Of a stretch of 64,000 bases of DNA, positions 22,701 through 34,395 are shown one piece after another. The position numbers were made by a program, and so were the translations under genes. Source of the stretch: Acheta domesticus (lineage: Eukaryota > Arthropoda > Insecta > Orthoptera > Gryllidae). How positions within the stretch are numbered: the stretch's first letter is position 1; each line of letters starts with the position of its first letter. Below the pieces are notes generated by a model, which was given only the letters and a program-made list of their open reading frames with translations, had not been told where the DNA came from and searched no databases. The stretch lies in NCBI GenBank assembly GCA_031308135.1, contig JAHLJT010000631.1, positions 216,451,773 through 216,515,772 of the forward strand, given 5' to 3'.

Positions 22701-24400
22701 CATTTAGGGCCTGCCATGTTAATAGTTTATCACAATGCTTTAGACTGTGTTGACATTGGATTTTTTTTTCTTTTCTACCAAAATGTCTTGGTATGACAAA
22801 TTTAATGTATTGTACAATTTGAAAACCCAGATTGAAAACATGAATTAGCCTACGTTTTACATTATACAGGTAAGGATAACTATTACTTCAGTTTTTTATA
22901 AAAGCTACTTGAAATTAACATAGTACATAAATCGTGTTGTGTCAAGTTTCTTGGAACAATGTATTTCAACACTAGTCCTGTCAGTCAAAATTAAAAAAAT
23001 GCTCTATTTATGAGCAATTTTCTTTTTGCAAATAGAATGAAAGATTTGCAAAAAAACTGACCAGCAGTTCACTATCAATAGATGTTAAGTACAATATGAT
23101 TTCCAGTACTTACACACCATCTTGCATACATTCTTTGTACAAAAGCATAATAGTTACAAAAAATAGATTACATATCAGTATCAGTACATATTGTAATAAG
23201 CCTTTGCACATTAGAAGAAAGTTTTGTTTGTATCAAGTGATCCTAAATGATAATAGTAATGTGTTAATCACTAAGTATTGATTTGAAAAGGTCTATTATT
23301 TCCGTAATGAGAAAGGAAATATTGAATGCTTATTATGGAGAGAATATTTATGAAGACTTAGTAAGAGAAAATATATTATATTAGGCATGCCATATGTTGT
23401 AAACTTATGAAATATGATTTATGCTGCTCATTAAAGAGTTCTGGAAAAGAACTATACAAGGTGATGGAATTGAGTAATATTGACTCAAAGTTTGTTACAT
23501 ATTGTTGATTACATTTGACATCGCAGAGCTCTATTCAATCTCTATTTAATTTCAAACATATGAGACTAACTTACTCTTGATGTGATTTAGTGGTTAAAAT
23601 TTATTGAATAATTTAGTGCATTAGCATTGCAAATTGTTAAGATTATTTAATGAAATTTTGATTTGCTGAATAATTTTATATTATAAATTTTAGATGACAC
23701 ATTCACTCCTGCAAGTCTACATTTCATTTACAATTCATGAATACTTTTCCACAATTCTATTGCTATTTATTCCTTTATTTGTCCAGTACACATTTCTTTG
23801 TTTCATATTTTGTCATATAATATGATCTATGGATATGGGAGGGGTTAAATCTATGTAATTGTTATACACAAAGTTCATGTTTAGGATAGACTGAATATTT
23901 AAATTAAAAGGCAAAGGAGTGTCAGTTCTGTTGTGTCATGGATAGAACCTATTTAATTTTCTATGTTTTTGCATATTTTTTAAAGTAAGAAAAAGATGGT
24001 CCATTTTCTGTGTTCATAATTACAAAGAAGTTGATAATAGGCTTCCTTATTTAAGTTTTGCAGTTTGTGTGATTAATTTTTTATTTATTGAAAGACTCTC
24101 AGTATTAACAAGTATACCAACTTAATAAAACATACTATTATTATTTGATTTTATTTATGCAAATTATGATTTTAGAGTTAAGAATTTGTGAAATGATTTA
24201 GTTGTGAAGTATGCAGTTAAGAAAATATTCTAAATAGGAAACATTTTTCTGCTTTTTGTGTATTAAAATAGAACTGAGTTTTGCAGTCTTAAAAATTATC
24301 ATATTTTGTTAGGGAGCCAGCAGAAAATGTGGAAAATCTTTGGAGCAACAAGGGTGACAATACAGATCATGTAGCTTTGTCAATAAATGTCTTCAATTAA
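19762..24400 (+). other. Probable long 3'UTR / downstream region of the F-box gene
   Basis: About 4.6 kb of AT-rich sequence without recognisable transposon relics and without coding signatures, unlike the flanking repeat-dense DNA. AATAAA signals occur at 20112-20117, 21671-21676 and 24382-24387, the last two followed by T/GT-rich DNA, so alternative polyadenylation is possible. A small ATT tract lies at 20455-20478. All short ORFs here lack motifs. The true 3' end needs transcript data. Confidence 0.4.
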
Positions 24401-25375
24401 GAGATGTTTCTAATCTATATGTTACATTTGTGGGGAAATATATACCAAAAATATGTAATATTACATATTATAGCACCACAAGTATTTTTGGAAAAGTAAT
24501 AAAAATAATTGAGATAGACAGGACTTTGTTAAGCTACTTGTAGAATGGGCTTTTGATTCATTCACTTGAAGAATATATTCAAGATGGTTTTGATATAATT
24601 CTTAATTAGTGTGAAAATGTGGCATTATCTTGGAAACTTTTAATTTTCCTTTTATTTAATTGTCAACATTCTTCAATTTCTTTAGGATTTTATTTTGTAT
24701 GTGAAGGCCAGTGACTTCATATTTGTAAGCAAACGTTTTGAAATTAACTGCAGCCTATTATAAGAATCACAATGTTTTAAATGAATCTTTGGCATTTTTC
24801 ATAATAGCAAAAGTAATTATAACTAGTAAATAGAAAAATTTATGAACCTTTTAACAAGTGATAGTGTTGTATCAGCCCTTTTCGTAATTTCATACAGAAA
24901 ATTAAAATGTCATTAATAGCATACAAGAAAACAGTTCAATAACAACACTTTCTGAAATTTAGTAACTAAATTACTAACAGACTTTGGTCTAGTCACGCGA
25001 CAACAAAGTATTTCTTATTGAGATTAAAGCACACTAACATATTTTACACAGTCACATCATGAAATAAGTGTCTTCAGTACGATATATCCACTGTATTCAT
25101 GTTGTATGCCAAAACAATATAATTTACTTCAAAACTCACTCAGATTGAGCTTTTCAATTTTCAACTAATATCTGTGTTACAAAGTATTTTGTATATTAGT
25201 CATGAAGCTTTGCAGTGCTTATACCTTCACTCAGTATTTTAAAATAATAACAATTCACACAATGTGCATAACAAGTGTGGAGTGTCCATACACTCCTAGT
25301 AATTTTTGAATTCACTTTCTTCTTTTGTGGTAAGGACACTGATGGATGCGAAGTTAACTGCTTTTGGCAGCCCCT
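24400..25375 (-). other. Probable 3'UTR of the minus-strand membrane-protein gene
   Basis: This stretch follows the last predicted splice acceptor of the minus gene (exon start at 25376 after TATTTTACAG). On the minus strand AAATAAA occurs near 24685-24692, a candidate polyadenylation signal. The first 26 codons after the acceptor happen to be open (QGLPKAVNFASISVL...) but lie after the stop codon of the preceding exon. No other gene is seen. Confidence 0.35.
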
Positions 25376-25496
25376 GCTGTAAAATATTACAGAAAATCAG
25401 TTTTAACATGACAGTAAGAATATTGTTTGGTTCCCATTATTTGCAAAATTAAAATTCAATATGTAAGACCTAGTTCACATTGAATAATCTTACCTT
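25376..25496 (-). other. 3'UTR intron of the membrane-protein gene
   Basis: The stop codon at 25499-25497 is followed by AAG and then a strong donor GTAAGATT at 25493. An acceptor TATTTTACAG precedes 25376. The intron (25493-25377) would be about 117 bp and lies entirely after the stop codon, close enough to it not to be expected to trigger nonsense-mediated decay. Confidence 0.45.
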
Positions 25497-27782
25497 TCAT
25501 GGGTCAGGAGTACTAGAAACTTCCAAAGGTGTACTGCTGGCTGCAGAATTATTATACATTCCACCTCTTGAAATGGCACTCATCATTTCCTCATTTTCTT
25601 TTCTGACTGCAATCAGAACAAAACACTTTGGTAACAAATTATCTTTTGGAAACTTTTATCATTTTCCAGTATCCTATGAATAAATGAGAAAATTGAGCAA
25701 TCATATTGCAATAATGCACATAAAACACTGAAAAATATATTGTAGATAATGCTGGAAACTTACTCTGTAGTTTATTTCATTGTGTTATTGTAACCTTACT
25801 TTATTACCTTCATGACAAGTATTTATACTTAGGCTGCAAATCACTTCTTTCCTTTAAAGATTAAGCTCCCTTTCTTTACTTAAATTTTCTTTAAATATAA
25901 TTTTGAATGTGTAAATCAGTAAAGAATATTGTTTGATGTTATTCTCACAGAGATATTTTAAAATTACATCAAGCTTATCATCAATCTTACACTGTCATCT
26001 GGAGAGTAAAATAATGTATTGTTCTGCACTGTTGACATGTGAAAATATCTGAATGCTATTAATGATATGAATGAGGGATGTAAAATTCAACAAATTTTTA
26101 AAAATATATCCCTGAAATAGTATTTTAATTTAGATTAATTCTGAAATGTTTGCTTATAGTTTTGTAAAAACCAACTTAATACAATGTCTCTTTGTAAAAA
26201 ATGAACTTGTGTTAAAAAAAACAACTGCAAAACTAATAAGAATACTTTTCATATTTACAAAAGATTTTCCATTTTTTTCATTTTAAACACTTTGTGGCAG
26301 AGCGAACGTGGGATTGAGTGTAACTGGTAGGTTTGCCAATGCTGATACATTTATTGCCGGATATGCTGTTTTCAATGGAGATGAATCTAACTACAAAAAT
26401 GTGTCATTGTGTATAAATGATCTCAGTAAAAATATTTGTTAAAAAGAAAGTAATTATGGCCCAGAAAATGAAATTTTTCCAAACAGTGTTTGAATAAGTT
26501 TTGAAGGGGAAAATAATCTAAAAAAAGTTTCTTGATATATGTGTAAGAATGTAACTGCATATTATTTGTGAAGCAGTAACCGTTTCAGAGATAAAGACTT
26601 AAAAGTCAATTGAATGAAATTGAAATATCCATTTGGTATTGATTTGACCAATAGTGCTGATGACTTCATGTTCCAGATCCAGCAATGGCAATAGTATATG
26701 GAATGTTAGGGCGTCATAACAATTAATTTTTCTGAGGCAAAGCTGTATCCATTTTTGCTGTTTTCGGGAAGACACTACTGTGCATTTACAATTGCAGAAT
26801 ATATTCTAGAACGCACAAATTAATTTTCTTTTCCCTTGTGTCTACGATCTGCAATTGTCTCGGTTGCCTCGCAACCCAGCGGCGGCTGGCCCGCGCCGCG
26901 CCAGCAACGTTGCGGGAGCGGCCCCTCGCCCGGCACCGCCAGCGGGCCTTACCGGGTTGCTGTGTCACGGGTTGCTCTGTCACCGGCCGCTCGTAATGCA
27001 CGGTATCGGGCGACTTTTGGAACGAGCTGTGTGTGAGAGTAACGACCACCGTAAGCACGCTGCACACCACCAGGAACATGAACGTGACGACGACGATGAG
27101 CACGACCAGGCGCCGGCGCCGCTCCTTGGGCGGGAGGTCGGCGTGCGGCAGCGGGAAGCTGCCGGCGGGCGGCGCGGCCGCGTGGCCGACCGACAGCCGC
27201 GACGCCGAGCTGGCCTTGCGGCGCGCGCTGCCGCTGCGGTGGTGGTGGTGATGGTGGTGGTGGCGGACGCTGCCCCCGCGCTCGGGGGTGGCGCCGCCGC
27301 TGCCGCCGCCGCCGGCCGACCGCCGCCCGCTGCCCGAGCGCTTGCTGCGCGTGGAGGCGCGGCGCGCGCCGCCCGGCCCGATGTCGGAGCCGTGGCGGTA
27401 GAGGCGCGGCCGCGCTGGCTCCTCGCGGCCCTCCAGCCGGAAGGAGCGGCTGCGGCGCGCGTGCGTCGAGGGCGTGGGCGACGACCCGGCCGTCCCCGCC
27501 GCCGCCGCCTTGGGGGCGTACAGCCCCCGCTGCCGCGAGGACGCCTGCCGGCTCAGGGCCGGCGACACGTCGCGCACTTCGTCCGTCGACTGAGATGACG
27601 GCGTCGTCCATGAAGAAGGAGATGCGGCTCGCCAGGCAGTCGGCCCCGTCCGCGCAGACGGCCTGCTGGGACGAGGAGGAGCCCGCCGCCACGTCGCGGG
27701 GGCTGGGCGTGCGGCTCACTTTGCGGTGGCCCTCCTCTAACCTCATGTTGGCGTAGCCCTCCGCGAACTTGTTGGCGTACAT
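25497..27782 (-). CDS. Unrecognised single-pass membrane protein, multi-exon gene
   Basis: Model: exon 1 27782-27720 (MYANKFAEGYANMRLEEGHRK), exon 2 27589-26953, exon 3 25606 to the TGA at 25499-25497. Exons end at donors GTGAGC, GTAAGG and GTAAGA; acceptors are CTCAG and TTGCAG. Phases agree: exon 2 ends with one base, exon 3 begins with two. The product is about 269 residues. A long basic, Ser/Gly-rich, probably cytosolic N-terminal region includes eight consecutive histidines. The stretch RRRRLVVLIVVVTFMF continues as a hydrophobic segment at about residues 181-206. The short C-terminal part ends SSTPLEVSSTPDP. Basic residues before the segment predict a type II or tail-anchored-like topology. 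No signal peptide or known domain. I do not recognise the family. An open frame extends upstream of the ATG to 27965, so a longer N-terminus is possible. Confidence 0.6.
26283..26390 (-). CDS. Candidate alternative terminal exon of the membrane-protein gene
   Basis: This island is visibly GC-richer than its flanks and contains several CpGs. After a GTAG or GTTAG acceptor (exon start 26390 or 26386) two frames are open for about 35 codons. With the second acceptor the phase from exon 2 gives DSSPLKTAYPAINVSALAN ending LPQSV and TAA at 26285-26283. With the first acceptor the phase gives VRFISIENSISGNKC and a later TGA. The polypyrimidine tract is weak and no good donor follows, so it would be a terminal exon. 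It may also be chance. Confidence 0.35.
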   Translation of the reverse strand, partial: LDSSPLKTAYPAINVSALANLPVTLNPTFALPQSV

Positions 27783-28640
27783 CGCTTTCCGTGTCACTAC
27801 GACGAACACTGCACGCGCGCCGGGCCGGTTCCTGCGTGGCCACTTCCGCACGAGGCTTCGAGTTCTCCCGCCATCACGCGGCGCTCGTATTGGAAGCTGG
27901 TCCCCAGACCGGCGGCGTGTCTGAAACCAGACACGCGTGAGAAACCGTTTGCTTCGATCTTTCAATGTTCAGAAGGCAGAGCGCACTGTCATGAAATCCC
28001 AACAGCAAACTTTACACACAGCACTCACAAGGGCTCGCGACACAAGTTGGACAAAGAGACGCGTGAGCTGGTGGCATCTGTCACTGACGGCGGTGGCGGC
28101 GGCGGCGACGGCGGCGCGCAGTTGGGCGGCTGGATGGCAGGCAGAGCGGCGCGCGCGAACGCGGGAGCGGCAGAGGGCCGCGGCGAGTGTCTGTGGGCTG
28201 GAGCGGCACGACGGCGGCGGCGGCGGCGGTGGCGGGCGGCTCGCTCTCCGGCGCGCTTTCGTCTGCTCCGGCGGGCGACTGCGGGCGATGGAGGTGGCTG
28301 CGGGGGCGGTGGCGCGGGCGACGCGCTCTGGACGCGCGACGGCGGCGGCGGCGGCGGCGTCGACCGAGGGGCGGGGGAATCCCGAGCGCCTGACGTCACG
28401 GCGTCTTGGCGCCCCCACGGCCCGCCGCCGCCACCGCCACCGTCGTCGCCGCCCCGCCACGCCCCCGGACGCGTAGCCCTCGGCCGCGGCGCCGCCGCCG
28501 CGCGCGCTGTGGGCTGCGGGCGCCGTCTCGTCGGACAGAACCTCCGAGGAGGAGCGGACGCGCCCTCCGGGGCCTCACGGGGCGTTGGAGCAGGAGTGAC
28601 GTTTTTAGCGAATTTCCCGCTGTAGTTACCGGACTTTTCA
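26850..28640. promoter_or_regulatory. CpG island covering the 5' end of the minus-strand gene
   Basis: About 1.8 kb of very GC- and CpG-rich sequence with GCC/GGC trinucleotide runs, ending abruptly in AT-rich DNA on both sides. It includes exons 1-2 of the minus gene and about 850 bp upstream of its ATG (27782), where the promoter should lie; I could not fix a TATA box or initiator. Long ORFs in several frames on both strands (for example 26855-27598, 27937-28476 and 28047-28625 plus; 27969-28460 minus) are by-products of GC content. Confidence 0.6.
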
Positions 28641-29020
28641 CATGTGTTAGCGGAGCAAACATTCTGCCGCTAGGAACAGAACATTTAACGTTTTTAAACA
28701 CAATTCTAGGGAATTCATGGAATAATTCGTGAAAATACGAAAATTATAACATTTTTGGTGCTGTCATACTCGAATGCAGACACGCGAATTTGCACCCAAA
28801 TGTAAATTTAAAAATGAAACAGAAATAGAATGAATTCTCGGATGGTTAATGCTGTTTTGATTGTTTCGGTTTACAAGGGAATGGTAAATGTTGCCAAAGT
28901 TATAGCCAGAGGGATTTATTACAATTACAATACGAAGGAATTTAAAAACAATGCTTTTTATGTAGTAATGTATTTACTGCCTTTTTACTTTCTGGATCTT
29001 ATAAAGGTACTTCGTAAGAC
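28640..29020. other. Intergenic, no gene seen
   Basis: AT-rich sequence upstream of the minus gene. A short ORF from 28830 runs into the repeat fragment at 29021 and has no motif. Confidence 0.3.
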
Positions 29021-29660
29021 GAGAAAGTTATGTAATAGTGCACCAGAAAACGGCAAATTTTCGGCAGAAAGAATCTTACCGGGTCCAGGTAACGAACAAA
29101 TTGATAAATCATGTTGCCTGTTGCTATATATAGTAAATTACCTCCAATAACACGTGGTGTAGCCAGAATACATGTTTTGTGCTTCCTTGATAATGAAAAA
29201 TAGATTGACGGCAAAACGTCGGTTTGTCCGTCAGTGGTCAACGCTAGCGCCTAAACTGTTCAGCCGATTATCTCCAAAATTGATATTCCCCAATCGATCT
29301 AAACGAACTCGAGACTTTGGGAGTTTCAACAGGATATTTTGATTTTTCAGGATATTTTACATGAAGCCTCAAAAACATTTTCAAAATTTTCTCAAAAATG
29401 TCTAAAATTATTTTCTTTAAATTCCCTCCTCACATACAATAGGGAACGTTAATGTCCTATGCGTTATGGTGCTACGGTGCATTTTCGGCAAACTCTGCGG
29501 TTTTTCGAAAATTGCAAAAGACTAACATTTCAGAAACAAAAAAATAGAAAAAAGAAATGCTTGCTTTAGACGAAGTCTGCTGTAAGAAATCATCTCTGTA
29601 AAAAGGTCATGTACAATTTTGTTGAAAAAAAGGAGTGGTTTTCGCATGATTTGTGCTTGA
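29021..29660. repeat. Family A repeat, inverted fragment with TIR end
   Basis: 29021-29083 matches the family A TIR (GAAAGTTATGTAAT, then CAAATTTTCGGCAGAAA). It is followed by ACACGTGGTGTAGCC (29151-29165) and the GGCAAAACGTCGGTTTGTCC block, which is the reverse complement of 5440-5560, and then by subunit sequence down to a block with GTCATGTACAATTTT (about 29606-29620). The copy is strongly diverged and truncated. Confidence 0.6.
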
Positions 29661-31132
29661 AATTATATGAAATTAAAAAAAAATATTTTCTAAAAAATTG
29701 CTCAATTTTTTTATATTTCCCCCCACAGATAGAAGAAGTGATGATTAAAATAATGACGCGGGTCTCATTTTTGTTGAACTCTGAATTTTCTAAAATTACC
29801 AATTAAGAAATAATGCGAGAGTGTATGTGCTTTTGTAGCACGCACCACTAATTTTAAACCTAATTACTCAATGCAGTCACGACACAGTTTGTTAAAATAT
29901 ACAATAATATAACTATAGTTTTCAAATTTGTGCGTACAATACGAAAGATTAATAGTAGTATATCAATTTAATAAATGGAGATATATCATTAAAATAAAGA
30001 ATTCATTCTCTACTTGTCATGTTTACACTGTCTGACACTTACAAGTTAATGATGTAATTTATTATTGTCAGAGCTATTGAACTGCAAACTGAATGTCGTC
30101 TTGAATGAATTTGTTAATGTTTGCGAGTGAAATAACATAATCGTTCATCGTAAAATTGGGAAGCAAAGTTAATTTTGGAGATTTGTTTGAACTTGGACCT
30201 TCCTACTAGGGATTACGAAATATTTGTTTAAATCCTACGACATGCGCAATTTGCTTGCTTTCAATTCGATTTAATGAAACTTTTTGAAGAATTCCAATGA
30301 AGATGTTTTAAAACTTTTAACAATATTAACAACCAATAATTTTATGATGACGAATGTGCTAATTTTAAAAATTGACCATAAAGGGGAAAAAGTCAAGTTG
30401 TACTTGAGTATTTGTCAGAGCAGTTTAGGGTCAGGCAACGTTGCATGTAATCTTTAAAATATTGATATATCATTATTTGCCATTTAATCCAATATTTTCA
30501 ATATTATTGAAAGTAATAATTTTCTTATTACCACAGTATTCACATGTAGACTGTAATAAAGGGCTTTGAAAATTACGTCATCCGTGCCGTAATTCGTGAA
30601 TAAAAGCGTAAGCTGAAAATGAGAATTACATTTCGATATTGTTTTAATGTTTTATGAAAGCCGTTTATATAGTTGATAACTTTAATAATTCAATATCTTT
30701 AAAGTGAGAAAAAGAGAATGGAAAGTATTGGAAACGCTAGCTGTGAATTGGAGGAAAGTTTATACGGACTGAAACTGTTGATGGTTAAGAATAGAGGCAG
30801 ACTGGACTGTGAGAAATTTACTCTTCTAGTTTCTGTGAACCATTTGTCACAGGGCCAACGTAAAGGCAATATTCCAGCTCGTTTGTCATTTTTCTTTGTA
30901 ACAGCTTTAACAATAGCTTACAACGAATCTAGAGATTCTTTCAGGCATCCGAAAAAACACGCAAAATGCGTCTTTGCGTTTTGAGAGATGTGAACTGGTA
31001 TTTATGTGTGAATGTTGTAACAATTACCTCAGTATACGTATTTATACGTACTTTGTAAACGTATACATATTTATAATATACACTACATGTATTACTATAC
31101 ATAGCTCTACACTATACTCTGCGTATTTTACA
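29660..31132. other. Intergenic, no gene seen
   Basis: AT-rich DNA. The ORF at 30718-30984 (88 codons from ATG, ending QHAKCVFAF-like residues) has no recognisable domain or splice context. No RNA gene or repeat identified. Confidence 0.35.
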
Positions 31133-31134
31133 TA

Positions 31135-31290
31135 CGGGGTCATCCATAAATTACGTAACGCTAAAGGGGGAGGGAGGGGGTCTGAAGTAGCGTCACGCTG
31201 CGTTACATAGTTATAGGGAAGTGCGTTACAAGGGGAAGAGGGGTATTAAAAATACTCGAAATTTGCGTTACGTAATTTATGGACGGTCCC
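31135..31290. mobile_element. Short MITE with TA target-site duplication
   Basis: The ends are inverted repeats: CATCCATAAATTACGTAACG near 31141 and its complement CGTTACGTAATTTATGGACG at 31266-31285. TA lies on both sides (31133-31134 and 31291-31292). The 156-bp element has a G-rich centre and no coding capacity. TIRs reading (G)GTCCATAAATTACGTAACGC are, to my knowledge, found in MITEs of many arthropods; the superfamily is probably Tc1/mariner-like, judged from the TA target only. Confidence 0.75.
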
Positions 31291-31292
31291 TA

Positions 31293-33250
31293 TTACACTT
31301 GTTGAACGTGGCGTCTCTAGCGAGCATTTTCATGAAAAAAACTATTTCTTATGCATGTTGATTAAAACAATAACTTTTACACAACATAGTTAGATGCTCG
31401 TCCACCCTCTGTCATAGACAGTTACATGAAATAGTATCTGTAGAAATACTTCTTCAAAATTATTTTTCTTTACAAAATTTTAAATACGTGCTTTTTAGTA
31501 GAATTCTTCCAGAATATTCTAGAATGATCTGACTAAAATTAGGCCATTCGATTTGTTTTGTCTAGAGGAATCGAATGAGTTATTTATCGCATTTGTAGGT
31601 GCCTTAAGAACTTCAAAACACTTTTTACATGCATAAAACTCCTCAAACACGTTTTCTCGAGATTTATCCAGAATGTTCTGAAAGAAAATGAAAAAATTGT
31701 CAGTACCACCAAATAACGAGACGCTTCGAATGACCCCTCACTTGACCCGAATATTGGCCCGAAAAATGACTGTGAGTAGGCGGACAGGCACACGCAGATT
31801 ACTATTCTTAGGATACATACAACCTTCTGTACTTTTTAATGTTAACGAAAAGGGGACCCTTTACCACGCACATCCACGCATACTGTAGTCTCAATAAAGA
31901 AGATCAAACTTCATTCTCCGCATTTTATGGAGTTTTCTTCATTTATTTGTATCATATAACCATCTGAAACATATTTGAAATAATATGCTTTTTTCTTTTG
32001 AATCACTTAAGGTCAGGTCGTTTTAGTCATGTAATTCTTTTTAACCAGAATGTAAATAAATCGGAAATCGGTTTCCAAGGCTTCAATCTCTCACAATCAA
32101 AGATTTTGGAGATACACGACACTGTATCCACTTTCAGTAGTTTGAAGTGAAGGAACCATTTACCAACGGTAAACATTGTTTGCCAATGAAACATTTTCTT
32201 ATGAATTAATTGACTGAGAAAATTTATTTGATGGATGTATCTCATTTATCGATATAATGATGCAGAGAAGAACATTATCGTTAGTCATGCTTCATTAAAA
32301 ATGGACTTTTAATTGTTTACCTCTCAGGCACTAAATGGTACTTTATTGGTTTGTGGTAAGTTGTTTTTATATTAGAAGAAGAAAGATAAGAGTGAGAAGA
32401 GATTTGCTTGGGGAGAAAATAATTATCACTATCTTACAAGATATAAATTAATTCCTTTCTCTATAATTAGATGAGTGGGATGAATAAAAATCTGGGCACC
32501 TAGAGGTTACTTCAAATATTCTTTTTATTGTTGTGTGTTATATTTTGTTCATTTCTTCACAGAAAGTCTGCTTTGGCGGGCATTCATGCATACTAGTTCG
32601 TAATAATACTGAACCTTAATACGTAATAATTTATTACTTTGGATATCTCATACATTTGTATGCTCATTTTGTATATTATAGCATCCAATATGTATTGTAT
32701 CAATACGTAGATAAGAATGTCTTTCCCATTCGTGTTAAAGAACTCTCATTGTTTTAACTTGCCAAAACTGTTGTCGTTTTGGTTTCGGGCAAACGGGCAC
32801 AGTAAAAAGCAGTGTCTCAAGTTTTCTGAAAATTAGAGGGGTGTTCTCTACAAAATAGGTTCGTCCGACTGAAGTTGGAAGAGTGCCCACTGTGGGGCGC
32901 CGCTGTCTACTGTGTTTATCGTTTGTTCCAGTTCGCTGGAGATCGCCCTCCGGCGGAGGAGCCTGCAACACGTGGTTTCCCTTCCATTCGAACAGAGCAT
33001 CTCTGTGCATTATGGAACTGTTTTCGTTCCTTCTGCATCATAACATACTCGCGAATTGGCCTCTGTCATTTTATTTGTGCTTTATTCCCTCTCGGTAGTT
33101 GTCTGAATTTAGACTGTCTATGCTAACAAGCTTCGCTCACAGAGATTTGCTAACAATATGTTTCTAATTATACTTTAATTGAGTCAATTGTTATCTGTAA
33201 AAAATGTTTGGTTTCACTAGAAAAATACATTTACAGTTAAAATTTAATTA
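31293..33250. other. Intergenic, no gene seen
   Basis: Mostly AT-rich. A GC-richer patch at 32870-33010 is open on both strands (minus 32735-33010, plus 32875-33126) but shows no family motif, no convincing splice pair and no repeat signature. It could be an unrecognised exon or a decayed element. Confidence 0.3.
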
Positions 33251-33257
33251 ATTACGA

Positions 33258-33320
33258 TGAATTATTATTATTACTATTATTATTATTTATTATTATTAAT
33301 TACTATATTTATTATTACTG
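33258..33320. repeat. (ATT)n microsatellite
   Basis: Imperfect ATT/ACT trinucleotide tract in AT-rich DNA. Confidence 0.85.
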
Positions 33321-33829
33321 TCGATAACGATAATGGAAAATGGGACCTACTTTCAAGGTAGAAATAGGTGATTAATAGCTACTGCAAAAATACATGTCTC
33401 CAGTTCACAGAAAATAAATTCGAGAGAGATTTTTTTATAATTCTGATGGATATTTAAAGCCTAAAAGTATACTATATGGTTTGTTTATTTTCACTCAACA
33501 AAAGATTTTCCCATCTAAAACATGTGCAGAGATGATGTACAAATTAATTGTCTTTACTTTATCCTTTTACATTGATTCAGTAAATTTTCTTTTTTGTAAA
33601 CAGAAAATAAACCTTTCTTTGTTTTGAAAGGTGTGTTTTTCATAGACAGAACAGCAATAACCACATATTTTCACCTTAGTCTTCGTTCCGCCTTCAAATC
33701 TAACAATCAAATCCAACCTGTTGATCACGTTTCCCCGATCCCACGCTGCCGCTGAAGTGAAAACACAGACATCGAATTATTTCTTGACTCCGATGAAATG
33801 CGTTCGCAAAGGTAAAGCGTTTATTTGAG

Positions 33830-34290
33830 AAGCGGGTTTTACTATCGATGCGATCGTGCGATCGCCTCTTCGAACGGCGATTGCGGGGGCGTCGGCTTGC
33901 TGTGTTTACGGAGCGCGTGATCGCGGAGGCGGCGACGGTGCCATGGGAAGCGATGGCGGTGGTGCTCACGGTGATGATGGTGGTGGCGGTGGCGGTATCG
34001 CTGGTGGTGTTGGTGAGAGTGGAGATAGTGGTGGTGACAATTGCAATGGATTTGTCGGTTGTGGTGGCAGTGGCAGTGGAGGTAGCAGTGGGGGTGGGAA
34101 TAGGGGTCGCAGTGATAAGGGCGGTGGCAGAGAGGGAGGGGGAGACAGGCAGAGTACAGGCAGAGTTGGTGGAGGTGGCTTTGGAAGAAGAAATGGCAGG
34201 GTGGTTGTGGTGAAGGCGGAGGCGAAGGAGGGATTGGAGAGTAATGATGAGAAATGGTCTTCAGAACTTGCACTTTTTTAATCAAGGAAC
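33830..34290. repeat. G-rich GGN low-complexity block
   Basis: Plus strand dominated by GGTGGTGATGGTGG-type sequence after a CpG-rich start (33840-33930). All six frames stay open in part, giving Gly/Val-rich or Pro/His-rich shadows on the two strands; none is supported as a gene. It is degenerate simple sequence. Confidence 0.75.
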
Positions 34291-34309
34291 AAAGTCAGAC
34301 AAACTAAAT

Positions 34310-34395
34310 TTGCGTGGTCAGACGGAAGAGCAGGCCTCAAGGCCTGAGTCTCGCCACGTAAAATAAGGCAATTCAAATTCAAAAAAAAAAAAATA
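34310..34395. repeat. Retroelement or SINE 3' end with poly(A) tail
   Basis: A segment containing GGCCTCAAGGCCTGAG and ending in a 13-base A run (34381-34393) interrupts two G-rich blocks. A similar palindromic GGGCCTCAGGCC followed by an A-rich end is at 52065-52100. An A-tailed insertion is the simplest reading, but the body is too short to name. Confidence 0.3.

Noticed and set aside
25300..25376. Coding reading of the last minus exon (QGLPKAVNFASISVL...)
   Set aside because: It follows the stop codon of the preceding exon in the only open frame of that exon; it is treated as 3'UTR unless exon skipping is shown.
26855..28625. Several 160-250 codon ORFs on both strands in the CpG island
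   Set aside because: They overlap each other in opposing frames and have Arg/Ala/Gly/Pro bias typical of GC-rich DNA. Only the minus frames with the membrane segment and splice signals are supported.
33848..34285. Gly-rich or His-rich proteins at 33.8-34.3 kb
   Set aside because: Opposing 120-147 codon ORFs arise from degenerate GGN repeats; no signal peptide or conserved domain is visible.
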